Positions 36,613 through 44,494 of a stretch of DNA of 64,000 bases are shown here, piece after piece; the first letter of the stretch is position 1, and each line of letters begins with the position of its first letter. The notes beneath the pieces are model-generated. The model was not told the origin of the DNA. It made no database searches and saw only the letters and a list, made by a program, of their open reading frames with translations. Origin of the DNA: Candidatus Poribacteria bacterium (GTDB lineage: Bacteria > Poribacteria > WGA-4E > WGA-3G); contig JAJEAG010000086.1 in assembly GCA_022824265.1 (NCBI GenBank), positions 62,001 to 126,000 of the forward strand, written 5' to 3'. The position numbers were made by a program, and so were the translations under genes.

Positions 36613-37902
36613 CTAATCCTTGAGTGCTTCCACTACAAGACCTTCCAATTCATCATCTCTGGCTTTATGTGTGATTAGTTTTCCATCTCTATCAATAAGC
36701 CACTGTTCTGGCACACCGGTTACATTAAACTGTTGTGCAAGTGGATCGTCACTCCAACTTTCACCGCTGAAAATCTGTCGCCACTGGAGATCGTTATCTT
36801 TAATGTAGTCTCGTAGTTCCGCTTCCTTATCATCAAGACTAACCCCGATAATATCAAACCCTTGATCCTTATATGTATCGTAGACTTTCTTGAGATTCGG
36901 CATTTCTCTAATGCAGAAACCGCACCACACACCCCAAAAGTCGAGTAGGACAACTTTTCCGCGATACTGTTGAAGCGAAATCGGTTTTCCATCAAGGTCT
37001 GTAGCAGAAAAGTCAGATACAACTTTCCCCCACAAATCAAACTTAGGATCTGCCCTTCGTTCATAAACATCGGAAAGTTCTATGTTACCCAATTTTCTAT
37101 GAACATACGCAAGTATTGAGAGAATAGGTTCAGCGTCCGGATGATGCTGCGCTGCGTCCTTAAATATCTCAAGCAGCTCCTCATATCGGTCCATTGAATT
37201 AAGCATATTGAATAACTGGTGATAACCCTCAATGTCTTCTGGATTCATGATTGACTTGAAACGGTCAACGAGACTTTCTAAATCTTTATCCTGTCCAACT
37301 TTGTTGTAAAGCCTGAAAAGTCCTGTATAGAGATCGTAGTTAACCGGATCATCCGGGTATCGCTCAAGTGCTTTTTCCAAAGCAGTTATAGCTGCTTCGT
37401 GACTACCATACATTACTTCAGGTGTGAACTCCCAATTATAGGATGAGGTATAGACCTTACCAGAGATACTCAAGTTTAGGCAGCTAAAAGTTTGATTCTC
37501 ATGATGCCGACAACGAGCGATAGGCATAACGTCACCATACACTTTGCGTTGTTGTGCTTTCTCCTCTCGGTATTCAGGATGAAACTGGTAGCCATAACTC
37601 ACGGGCATTTTCGGGTCTGCATTATGAGTAAAAATTGGCTCACCACCGTTTTTATCTGCGGGACAAAGCAATATATCTGCCTCTGTTAGATATTTCGGGT
37701 ATAGCTCCGACAGCCATTCTGGGAGATCTCCATGTTCTTTTTGGTAGGTTTCAATTGCTTCACTAATTGCAATCAAATTTTGAGTGCATTTGTTAATGTT
37801 GTTCTGGTTCTTTTCAGATGTTGGTTTTTCGTTATATTTATGTGCTGCTATTACAACACGCGCGAATGAATTTGATATACACAACATAGTATTTAAGTTC
37901 AT
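36613..37902 (-). CDS. TlpA-like thioredoxin with pseudopilin-like and TPR regions
   Basis: This 429-residue protein has three parts. Residues 35-160 resemble the globular part of type II secretion pseudopilin-like proteins (AISEAIETYQKEHGDLPEWLSELYPKYL, LLCPADKNGGEP, VSYGYQFHP). Residues 165-280 have TPR-like helices (AAITALEKALERYPDDPVNYD). The last 140 residues form an AhpC/TSA-TlpA thioredoxin fold with VVLLDFWGVWCGFCIREMPNL, whose WCGFC replaces the common WCxxC spacing residues, and the cis-Pro loop TGVPEQWLIDRDG. No clear signal peptide is seen, so export is uncertain. AAGGACAACT precedes the ATG. Its role may be redox control of extracytoplasmic proteins. Confidence 0.82.
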   Translation of the reverse strand: MNLNTMLCISNSFARVVIAAHKYNEKPTSEKNQNNINKCTQNLIAISEAIETYQKEHGDLPEWLSELYPKYLTEADILLCPADKNGGEPIFTHNADPKMPVSYGYQFHPEYREEKAQQRKVYGDVMPIARCRHHENQTFSCLNLSISGKVYTSSYNWEFTPEVMYGSHEAAITALEKALERYPDDPVNYDLYTGLFRLYNKVGQDKDLESLVDRFKSIMNPEDIEGYHQLFNMLNSMDRYEELLEIFKDAAQHHPDAEPILSILAYVHRKLGNIELSDVYERRADPKFDLWGKVVSDFSATDLDGKPISLQQYRGKVVLLDFWGVWCGFCIREMPNLKKVYDTYKDQGFDIIGVSLDDKEAELRDYIKDNDLQWRQIFSGESWSDDPLAQQFNVTGVPEQWLIDRDGKLITHKARDDELEGLVVEALKD

Positions 37903-38037
37903 AGTTGTCCTTCTTATGATTTGATTTTAGTTAATATGCATATTAAAAAGTGTCAGAGAAAGGTTGTTACGCAATTTACAGTATATGATATCGACTTAAT
38001 ATGTCAACCCTAATATATTTACTGCTAACAGAAAAAC

Positions 38038-38066
38038 TTGACAATTCTGTGTTAACCCTTTAAAAT
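38038..38066 (+). promoter_or_regulatory. sigma-70 promoter for the gamma-glutamyltransferase gene
   Basis: TTGACA (38038-38043), a 17-base spacer and TAAAAT (38061-38066). Transcription would start near 38073, consistent with the GTG start at 38101 and a leader of about 28 bases. Confidence 0.7.
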
Positions 38067-38100
38067 TCCTTCTATTATCCTATTGCGACAGGAAAATCAT

Positions 38101-39702
38101 GTGAATTCACACAAAATTGAGTATGGAACTGTTGTCGGTCCACACCCACGCACTGCTGAAGCGGGATTTGATATGCTCCTTGTAGGTGGTAATGCTGTAG
38201 ATGCTGCTGTTGCCGCTGCATTTGCTGAGGGGGTCGCTGAGCCTTCACAGAACGGAATCGCTGGCTATGGCGGTTGTATGCTGATATATCGCAAGAAAAC
38301 ACAAGATGTCATAGCAATTGATTATAACACTGCCGCACCTTCCGCAGCATCCGAAGACATGTTTACTATAGAAGACGCACCTGATGCAGTCGCGGGATAT
38401 CGCGTTCCGGGACGAGTGAACGTTCACGGACCCCTGTCTATCGGAGTGCCGGGTGTTGTAGCAGGTCTCTGTTTGGCGTTGAAGGAATATGGAAGTCTTC
38501 CACTTGATAAAGTGATACGTCCAGCAATTAATTCCGCTCGTTATGGGTATTATCCGAACGGTGCTAATCGTGGTGGAATTGCTGGAAATGCTGAACGATG
38601 GAAACGGGAATTTCCCGAAACAGCGCGTGTATTTCTCAAAGATGGACGCGCACCGAAACAGGGAGAAACCCTAACTAACCCTGACCTTGCCAATACATTA
38701 GAAGCGGTAGCAGAAGGGGGACACGCTGCCTTTTATGAAGGAACAATTGCAGAAACAATTGCGAACCATATTCAAGAATTAGGTGGTTGTCTAACCGTTG
38801 ACGACCTGAATAACTATCGTCCCTTTATTACAAAACCTTATGAAATCCAGTATCGTGATTATTCAGTGTATACATCACCTCTCGGTGCAGGCGGACTAAC
38901 CACATTACAAATGCTCCGTTTGGTAGAATCCTATGACGTTGCCAAAATGTCTCTCACAGAGAGATTCCACCTTTTCTCTGAAGCAATGAAAATATGCTGG
39001 TTTGAAAGATTAAGCCGATTTGGTGATCCGAATTTCGTTGACATTGACATTGATGAGGAACTGTCGGATAGTTTCACAGCGACACTCGGTAAGAAATTGA
39101 CGGCTGGTCTTGAATCCCCGCAACGTGGTAAGGTAGTCTATTACGAACCGATGAGTTGTACGAGTCATATTTCCACCGCGGATGCTGAAGGGAATATGGT
39201 GTCGTTGACACAGACCCACGGTGGTGGGTTTGGTTCAATGGTGACAGTACCCGGGACTGGACTGTTGTTTGGACATGGTGTTGGTCGTTTTGATCCGAGA
39301 CCAGGTTTAGCGAATTCTATCGGACCGCATAAACGTCCACTTCACAATATGGGACCATGTCTTTCTACAATAGACGGCATGCCCTTTGCAACTTATGGGA
39401 TTCCTGGTGGTCGCACAATTCCCAATAATCAACTAAATATCAGTGTAGGTCTCATGGACTTGCAAGTTTCTGCCCAAGCAGCATTGGATGCGCCACGTTT
39501 TCACTGTGATGGTGCAGAACCTATCCAGATAGAATCACGGGCAGGTGAAGAAACACTTGAAGGGTTGCGAGAACTTGGACATGAAATCTCTGCAAGTGGT
39601 GGTATCGGTGGTCCCGGTCATGCTATTCGTGTATGGGATGAAGGAACATCTCAGGACGGTGGTACCGATCCGCGTGGTGAAGGTAAAGTGATAATACGTT
39701 AA
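38101..39702 (+). CDS. gamma-glutamyltransferase family protein
   Basis: This 533-residue Ntn-hydrolase starts at a GTG (MNSHKIEYGTVVGPHP), preferred over an upstream TTG because CAGGA lies seven bases before it and the promoter at 38038-38066 allows it. GGNAVDAAVAAAFAEGVAEP and GIAGYGGCMLIY are the family N-terminal motifs. The autoprocessing nucleophile is the Thr of SCTSHISTADAEGNMVSLTQTH near residue 358; cleavage there makes the two subunits. THGGGFGSMV and GRTIPNNQLN follow. The family hydrolyses gamma-glutamyl bonds of glutathione or acts as an acylase. No signal peptide is seen, so it may work in the cytoplasm. Confidence 0.9.
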   Translation: MNSHKIEYGTVVGPHPRTAEAGFDMLLVGGNAVDAAVAAAFAEGVAEPSQNGIAGYGGCMLIYRKKTQDVIAIDYNTAAPSAASEDMFTIEDAPDAVAGYRVPGRVNVHGPLSIGVPGVVAGLCLALKEYGSLPLDKVIRPAINSARYGYYPNGANRGGIAGNAERWKREFPETARVFLKDGRAPKQGETLTNPDLANTLEAVAEGGHAAFYEGTIAETIANHIQELGGCLTVDDLNNYRPFITKPYEIQYRDYSVYTSPLGAGGLTTLQMLRLVESYDVAKMSLTERFHLFSEAMKICWFERLSRFGDPNFVDIDIDEELSDSFTATLGKKLTAGLESPQRGKVVYYEPMSCTSHISTADAEGNMVSLTQTHGGGFGSMVTVPGTGLLFGHGVGRFDPRPGLANSIGPHKRPLHNMGPCLSTIDGMPFATYGIPGGRTIPNNQLNISVGLMDLQVSAQAALDAPRFHCDGAEPIQIESRAGEETLEGLRELGHEISASGGIGGPGHAIRVWDEGTSQDGGTDPRGEGKVIIR

Positions 39703-39779
39703 TAAATCATATAAAACAAAATTTGAAACAATCATCAATCTCAGTTCAGAAGTTTTATACTATTGGAGTTAGTACATAT

Positions 39780-40115
39780 ATGTCACAATTTGTTAAGGCA
39801 GCAACGACCGAACAGATACAACCTGGTAGATGTATCGGTGTCAAGGTTGAAGGTGTTTTTATCGGTATATATAATGTTGAGGGTGAGTATTTCGCCATGA
39901 ACAATATATGTCCACATCTTGGTGGGATTTTGACCTACGGTTTCATTGACAAAAACTGTGTTACCTGTCCGATGCACATGTGGGAATTTGATGTAAAGAC
40001 AGGTGAATGTGTTTGGCCCGGTGAGGAAAAAATTCCTGTCTATCCTGTAAAAGTTGAAGGTGAAGATATACTCGTAAATGTTGATGAACCTATGAATATG
40101 GATAAACCTGAGTAA
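39780..40115 (+). CDS. Rieske 2Fe-2S ferredoxin-like protein
   Basis: This 111-residue protein starts MSQFVKAATTEQIQPGRC; the ATG at 39780 follows TTGGAG. It is a single Rieske domain with the iron-sulfur ligands CPHLGG (Cys-x-His) and CPMHMW (Cys-x-x-His) separated by 16 residues, the low-potential type that lacks the disulfide of cytochrome bc1 proteins. It probably carries electrons to an oxygenase. None is adjacent; the next gene is an epimerase. It begins about 80 bases after the gamma-glutamyltransferase stop and may be co-transcribed with it. Confidence 0.9.
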   Translation: MSQFVKAATTEQIQPGRCIGVKVEGVFIGIYNVEGEYFAMNNICPHLGGILTYGFIDKNCVTCPMHMWEFDVKTGECVWPGEEKIPVYPVKVEGEDILVNVDEPMNMDKPE

Positions 40116-40177
40116 AACAGATACATGTTGACCAGTTAATATCTATATCGTGTATATATACCAAAGGAGATAAATAT

Positions 40178-41128
40178 ATGGCATATCTGCTCACCGGTGG
40201 CATGGGATGCATCGGGACTTATGTTATTCGCGACCTATTAGCCGCTGGTGAAGATGTGGTCGTTTTCGATTTTACTTACGACCTAACTATTCCAAAGATG
40301 ATTCTCACAGATGAGCAAATTGAGGGGTTAACTTTTGTACAGGGAGACATCACCGACCTACCTCATGTATTACGCACCGTACAAGAGCATAATATTGATC
40401 GGATTATACACCTTGCTTCGTGGCAAGTGCCTGCTTGTAATGCCAATCCACCACAAGCATTAAAGATAGTATGTGAAGGAACAATAAATATATTGGAAGC
40501 AGCACGTATTTTTAATCTTAAACGTGTTGTTTGGGCAAGTAGTGTGGCGGTATTCGGATCACCCGAAGACTATAACAATCAACAGATTCTGAACGATGCT
40601 CCTCATTATCCGAAGTTTATATATGGTGCATGTAAATCACTGAACGAAAGATATGCGATGCACTATTTTGATGCTTATGGGGTCGATTCTATCGGACTTC
40701 GGTTTACTGCTGTTTACGGAGTCGGTAGGACTCGAGGAATGAGTTCGTTTACTACAAAAATGATTGAAGCAGTGGCGATGGGAGAACCACATGTCTGTCC
40801 ATTCGGGGATGATTCGGTAGATTGGCAATATGTCGAGGATGTGTCACATTCCATTGTCATGGCTTGCACTTGTCCGACTACAAAAACCCGTGTCTTTAAT
40901 GTCAAAGGTGGTATACGTCCAGTGAAAGAGGGTGTGGCGTATCTGAAAAAATTAGTGCCTGATGCACAAATTACGTTGGAACCGGGTGTGTTTGGTATTT
41001 CATGGGATTACGATGCCACCGCTATCGCTGCGGAGATGGGATTTAAACCTGCCTATACGATGGAGCAAGGGATTCTGAAGACGTATAACAAATTTAGAGA
41101 ACGCGCGGGATTAGAACAAATTGTGTAA
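40178..41128 (+). CDS. NAD-dependent epimerase/dehydratase (extended SDR)
   Basis: This 316-residue protein has the Rossmann loop TGGMGCIGTYVIRDLL near the N-terminus, VFDFTYD with an acidic residue that favours NAD, and the catalytic YGACKSLNERY (Tyr-x-x-x-Lys) near residue 150. VWASSVAVFG gives the Ser. It belongs to the NDP-sugar epimerase/dehydratase group. Substrate not assigned. AAAGGAGAT lies ahead of the ATG. It follows the Rieske gene on the same strand by 62 bases. Downstream, 41131-41154 forms an imperfect hairpin. Confidence 0.88.
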   Translation: MAYLLTGGMGCIGTYVIRDLLAAGEDVVVFDFTYDLTIPKMILTDEQIEGLTFVQGDITDLPHVLRTVQEHNIDRIIHLASWQVPACNANPPQALKIVCEGTINILEAARIFNLKRVVWASSVAVFGSPEDYNNQQILNDAPHYPKFIYGACKSLNERYAMHYFDAYGVDSIGLRFTAVYGVGRTRGMSSFTTKMIEAVAMGEPHVCPFGDDSVDWQYVEDVSHSIVMACTCPTTKTRVFNVKGGIRPVKEGVAYLKKLVPDAQITLEPGVFGISWDYDATAIAAEMGFKPAYTMEQGILKTYNKFRERAGLEQIV

Positions 41129-41130
41129 TA

Positions 41131-41154
41131 GTAGACAGAGCATGCCCTGCCTAC
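41131..41154 (-). other. near-perfect hairpin with G-U pairs on the minus-strand RNA
   Basis: GTAGACAGAGCATGCCCTGC and the next four bases form a 24-base imperfect palindrome. The two mismatches become G-U pairs only if the minus strand is transcribed, so it may be a 3' hairpin of the paralogue gene that ends at 41169. The U-run is missing. Confidence 0.4.
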
Positions 41155-41168
41155 TAAGTGAAGACGTT

Positions 41169-41879
41169 TTAGTAATACTTTTTCATCTGTGCCCAACTGA
41201 CGGCTAACTTACCACGAGCATTAACGGAAAGCACTCGGTCCCAAGGAATATTTTCACCGCTTGCATCGGCTTGATGAACATCATCAAAGTTTGGATGTCC
41301 CCATCCGCCACTGCTTTTATCATGCACAACTAATTGGGCAGTTTTACCTTTCAGATCGGCAACATCCCATTCTTTCCGTTTCATGGATTCATGGCTTTCA
41401 CCAGTTATTGTACGTACTACATCGTCATCTATAACAAGGTTGACACAACAAGGTTCAGCTGAACCCCATGGGCGATTGCCCCCACCAATTAGAAAATTCA
41501 TCGTATCACCGATGATTTCAAATTCAATTGATGTCAAAGTGCCTTGAGGAAAATCAGGAGCAACCCCGCCTTGTGCATTCTGTTGCATATCGCCTGGTTT
41601 CTGTCCGAGTTTTGCACCTTTGTCTGGTCCTTGGTATCTTTCAGCTAATCCGAGCCACCAATCACCTTCATGCTGAGAAGGTTGCCCACGGTTTCTTGCT
41701 GTTGGGTTATCTCCCCAAGTCGGTTGGAAGTCAAATGCTGTTCCAGTTTTCTCCCAATCTGTTAGATCACCTGTTTCAAAATCATTATTAAACGATCGTG
41801 CGAAAGCACTGTCAACAGTTATAATGATTAAGATGGTAACAAGGAAAATAATCAGGAGCGTACAAGATAATTTATTCAT
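41169..41879 (-). CDS. secreted beta-sandwich protein with GKL-W tail, paralogue 1
   Basis: This 236-residue protein starts MNKLSCTLLIIFLVTILIII with AAGGAG upstream of the ATG at 41879. After the signal peptide comes FNNDFETGDLTDWEKTGTAF and then a domain with TLTSIEFEIIGDTMNFLIGG, VNLVIDDDVVRTITG and GGWGHPNFDDVHQA. The same pattern occurs in the beta-sandwich next to GH32 levanase/invertase catalytic domains, where it is thought to bind carbohydrate. The protein ends VNARGKLAVSWAQMKKYY. It is one of three tandem copies (the others at 42020 and 42873) and very likely exported. Its role is probably glycan binding, though no enzyme domain is attached. Confidence 0.85.
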   Translation of the reverse strand: MNKLSCTLLIIFLVTILIIITVDSAFARSFNNDFETGDLTDWEKTGTAFDFQPTWGDNPTARNRGQPSQHEGDWWLGLAERYQGPDKGAKLGQKPGDMQQNAQGGVAPDFPQGTLTSIEFEIIGDTMNFLIGGGNRPWGSAEPCCVNLVIDDDVVRTITGESHESMKRKEWDVADLKGKTAQLVVHDKSSGGWGHPNFDDVHQADASGENIPWDRVLSVNARGKLAVSWAQMKKYY

Positions 41880-41912
41880 CGGGTAAATCTCCTTATTTTG
41901 AGAACAGTTCAC

Positions 41913-41950
41913 ATATATTCGGTTCATGAATATTGATGAACCGAATATAT
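41913..41950. other. 15-bp perfect hairpin between paralogues 1 and 2
   Basis: ATATATTCGGTTCAT (41913-41927) pairs perfectly with 41936-41950 over an eight-base loop. The core TTCGGTTCAT/ATGAACCGAA also forms the hairpin at 42766-42800, with one compensated base pair difference. It may terminate paralogue 2 or control paralogue 1. Confidence 0.7.
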
Positions 41951-42019
41951 TAGGATTGCACAACATACTGTTATTTCAGTGTATGGAATGGTTAATGAAG
42001 AATGTTCAATCTATATCAC

Positions 42020-42730
42020 TTAGTAGTATTTTTTCATCTGTGCCCAACTGACAGCTAACTTACCACGTGCGTCAACGGCGGTTACCTGTGACCATGGTAT
42101 ATTATCTCCGCCTGCATCAGCCTGATGAACATCGTCAAAATTCGGATGTCCCCAGCCACCACTGCTTCGATCAACGACAACAAGTTGAGCAATTTGACCT
42201 TTCAAGTCGGACACATCCCATTCTCTTCGGGTCATGGATTCGTTGTTACTTCCTGTCATTGTTCTGACAACCTCTTCATCTATGACAAGATTGACACAAC
42301 AAGGTTCGGCTGTTCCCCATGGTCGGCTACCACCACCCATTAGAAAATTCATTGATTCACCAACAATAGTGAACTCAATAGAGGTTAATGTACCTTGCGG
42401 GAAATCCGGAGCAACATTACCATTTGCATTCCGTTCCATGTCTCCAGGCTTCTGTCCAAGTTCTGCTCCTTTGTCCGGTCCTTGATACCTTTCGGCAAGT
42501 CCGAGCCACCAATCGCCTTGGTGTTGTGAAGGCTGTCCTCTATTACGTGCTGTTGGGTTGTCACCCCATGTTGGTTGGAAATTAAATGCTGTTCCAGTTT
42601 TTTCCCAATCAGTAAGGTCTCCAGTCTCAAAATCATTGTTAAATGTTCGTGCGAAAGAACTATCAACAGTCATAACGATCAAGATAGTAACAAGAAAAAT
42701 AATCATGAACGTACAAGCAATTCTATTCAT
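42020..42730 (-). CDS. secreted beta-sandwich protein with GKL-W tail, paralogue 2
   Basis: This 236-residue protein has the same length as paralogue 1 and appears very close to it at the protein level. Signal peptide CTFMIIFLVTILIVMTVDSSFA, then FNNDFETGDLTDWEKTGTAF and the same SIEF-NFLMGGGSRPWG-VNLVIDEEVVRTMTG core, with tail VDARGKLAVSWAQMKKYY. GGAGAGATGTC lies upstream of the start. The two conserved Cys of EPCCVN could form a disulfide or bind a ligand; they are kept in all three copies. Tandem retention suggests dosage or variation of ligand preference. Confidence 0.85.
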   Translation of the reverse strand: MNRIACTFMIIFLVTILIVMTVDSSFARTFNNDFETGDLTDWEKTGTAFNFQPTWGDNPTARNRGQPSQHQGDWWLGLAERYQGPDKGAELGQKPGDMERNANGNVAPDFPQGTLTSIEFTIVGESMNFLMGGGSRPWGTAEPCCVNLVIDEEVVRTMTGSNNESMTRREWDVSDLKGQIAQLVVVDRSSGGWGHPNFDDVHQADAGGDNIPWSQVTAVDARGKLAVSWAQMKKYY

Positions 42731-42765
42731 CAGACATCTCTCCTTCTGGTTGATAATAGGGGTTA

Positions 42766-42800
42766 TATCTTCGGTTCATAAGTTAAATGAACCGAAGATA
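42766..42800. other. 14-bp perfect hairpin between paralogues 2 and 3
   Basis: TATCTTCGGTTCAT (42766-42779) pairs with 42787-42800 over a seven-base loop. It has the same position relative to its flanking genes as 41913-41950, and an A-T to C-G pair difference keeps the stem. Confidence 0.7.
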
Positions 42801-42872
42801 ATTGCATATTGCACAACCTCATTGTGCATTCAGTGTATAAGACGGCTATAAGATAGCAGGATGTTTCTTTAT

Positions 42873-43559
42873 CTAATAATACTTTTTCATCTGTGCCCAA
42901 CTGACGGCTAACTTCCCGCGTGCATCAACAGCGAGTACTCTGTCCCAAGGAATATTATCACCACCTGCATCCGCTTGATGTACATCATCAAAGTTTGGAT
43001 GTCCCCATCCTCCGCTATTATTATCAACGACGACAAGTTGTGCGATTTTTCCTTTCAAATCGGAAACATCCCATTCTTTTCTACTCATAGTTTCCGTTGC
43101 ATTACCAGTTGATGTTCTTTCAACCTTTTCATTAATCACAAGGTTCACACAACAAGGAACATTTCCATCCCAAGGATGATTACCACCACCGATGAGAAAA
43201 TTCATGGAATCACCAATAATCTTAAATTCCATTGAAGTAAGAGTACCTTGCGGAGCATCTCCTTGAACAGCACCTGGGTTCACACCAAGAGGTTTTGCCT
43301 TCTCTGCTCCCGGATATTTCTCGAATAATCCAAGCCACCAATCTCCTTGATGTTTTGAGGGTTGTCCACGGTTTCTTGCAGTTGGGTTGTCTCCCCAAGT
43401 CGGTTGGAAATCAAATGCTGTTCCAGTTTTCTCCCAATCTGTTAGATCCCCTGTTTCAAAATCATTATTAAAGGCTCGTGCTAAAACAGGGGTATCAGAT
43501 AGAAGCAACATGATCACAAGCATGGAGAGAATCATTGTCAATACCAATAAATATTTCAT
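42873..43559 (-). CDS. secreted beta-sandwich protein with GKL-W tail, paralogue 3
   Basis: This 228-residue protein is the most upstream and most divergent of the three copies. Signal peptide YLLVLTMILSMLVIMLLL, FNNDFETGDLTDWEKTGTAF, a shorter acidic linker (GLFEKYPGAEKAKPLG), then SMEFKIIGDSMNFLIGG, VPCCVNLVINEKVERTSTG and GGWGHPNFDDVHQA. It ends VDARGKLAVSWAQMKKYY, identical to paralogue 2. AAAAGGAGAT stands before the ATG. Being the first gene in the transcription direction, its upstream region (43560-43830) should hold the shared promoter if the genes are co-transcribed; I found none convincing. Confidence 0.85.
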   Translation of the reverse strand: MKYLLVLTMILSMLVIMLLLSDTPVLARAFNNDFETGDLTDWEKTGTAFDFQPTWGDNPTARNRGQPSKHQGDWWLGLFEKYPGAEKAKPLGVNPGAVQGDAPQGTLTSMEFKIIGDSMNFLIGGGNHPWDGNVPCCVNLVINEKVERTSTGNATETMSRKEWDVSDLKGKIAQLVVVDNNSGGWGHPNFDDVHQADAGGDNIPWDRVLAVDARGKLAVSWAQMKKYY

Positions 43560-43832
43560 CTGATTTATCTCCTTTTGTTACTGGAAAGTAGTTTATCAGG
43601 AAAGTCACTTACAAAACGAAACAATGTCACACCGTATATGGATGGCAACATTATCCTGATTTCATTCTTTAGGCATGTGGTTAGGAAGGATATATGCTAT
43701 TCATACTACACTAATCTAAGTAGATTGATGTTAAACCGTGCTTCCTAAAGATAATCTTATTCTACATCTATAGAATAATTGTGTCAAGTGTAAAAAAACA
43801 GATTTCCTTGCAAAGAAGTATCTGTTTGGTAT

Positions 43833-44405
43833 TCAAACCAGTCCCCTTGCATAAAGTAAACCGAAAACACATAAAATTGCTGTTAATGTGCGTCTTTCAC
43901 TTTTAAAGGCACGTCGCCAAGAGAAATCGTGATGTGATGGATTTAGATAGGAATGAAGTCGGGGTATAAAGCGCGGCACCCTTTCTTGATATATTTGATA
44001 TACAGTTCCACATGATTCCAACAGGTACACCTCTTCGACTGTGATGATGGGTAGATATTGTATAAAGTATCCGACAATTAGGATTGGGATTAGCCAAAGC
44101 ACATTGGATACAATGCAGATTCCAAAACTGAGCAGGAAATTACCAAGATAGAGCGGGTTACGTACATATCCATAAGGACCCGTTGTAACAAGGTCCCTAG
44201 CAGCACCGAGAGTCGTTGCGCGTGTCGTTCCACCTGCATATCCGACTGCCCATATTCTAAGTAACTCGCCAATGAGAATAAATAGGATTCCTATTGATGT
44301 AGTATACCATGTTGGATGTGCGAAATACAACAACGCGAGAATAAATGGAATAGGTGTGAAACTACGGATTTTGAAGAAGAAATTACCGAATTTTTGGGTA
44401 AGCAT
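43833..44405 (-). CDS. isoprenylcysteine carboxyl methyltransferase-like membrane protein
   Basis: This 190-residue protein has about four membrane helices and the ICMT/PEMT signature: GTTRATTLGAARDLVTTGPYGYVRNPLYLGNFLLSFGI (RNPxYxG binds SAM) and EEVYLLESCGTVYQIYQERVPRFIPRL near the C-terminus, with the conserved Glu and Arg. In bacteria such enzymes may methylate lipids or small acids; the substrate here is unknown. It lies about 90 bases downstream of lptG on the same strand. Length and motifs are normal. Confidence 0.85.
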   Translation of the reverse strand: MLTQKFGNFFFKIRSFTPIPFILALLYFAHPTWYTTSIGILFILIGELLRIWAVGYAGGTTRATTLGAARDLVTTGPYGYVRNPLYLGNFLLSFGICIVSNVLWLIPILIVGYFIQYLPIITVEEVYLLESCGTVYQIYQERVPRFIPRLHSYLNPSHHDFSWRRAFKSERRTLTAILCVFGLLYARGLV

Positions 44406-44494
44406 GGTAGTGGGTTATGATAGCAAGAGGAATAGACCTAAATTCGGAATTGTCTGTGCGAAAATAAGGGATAAGTATGAATTGGGAATAAAAT

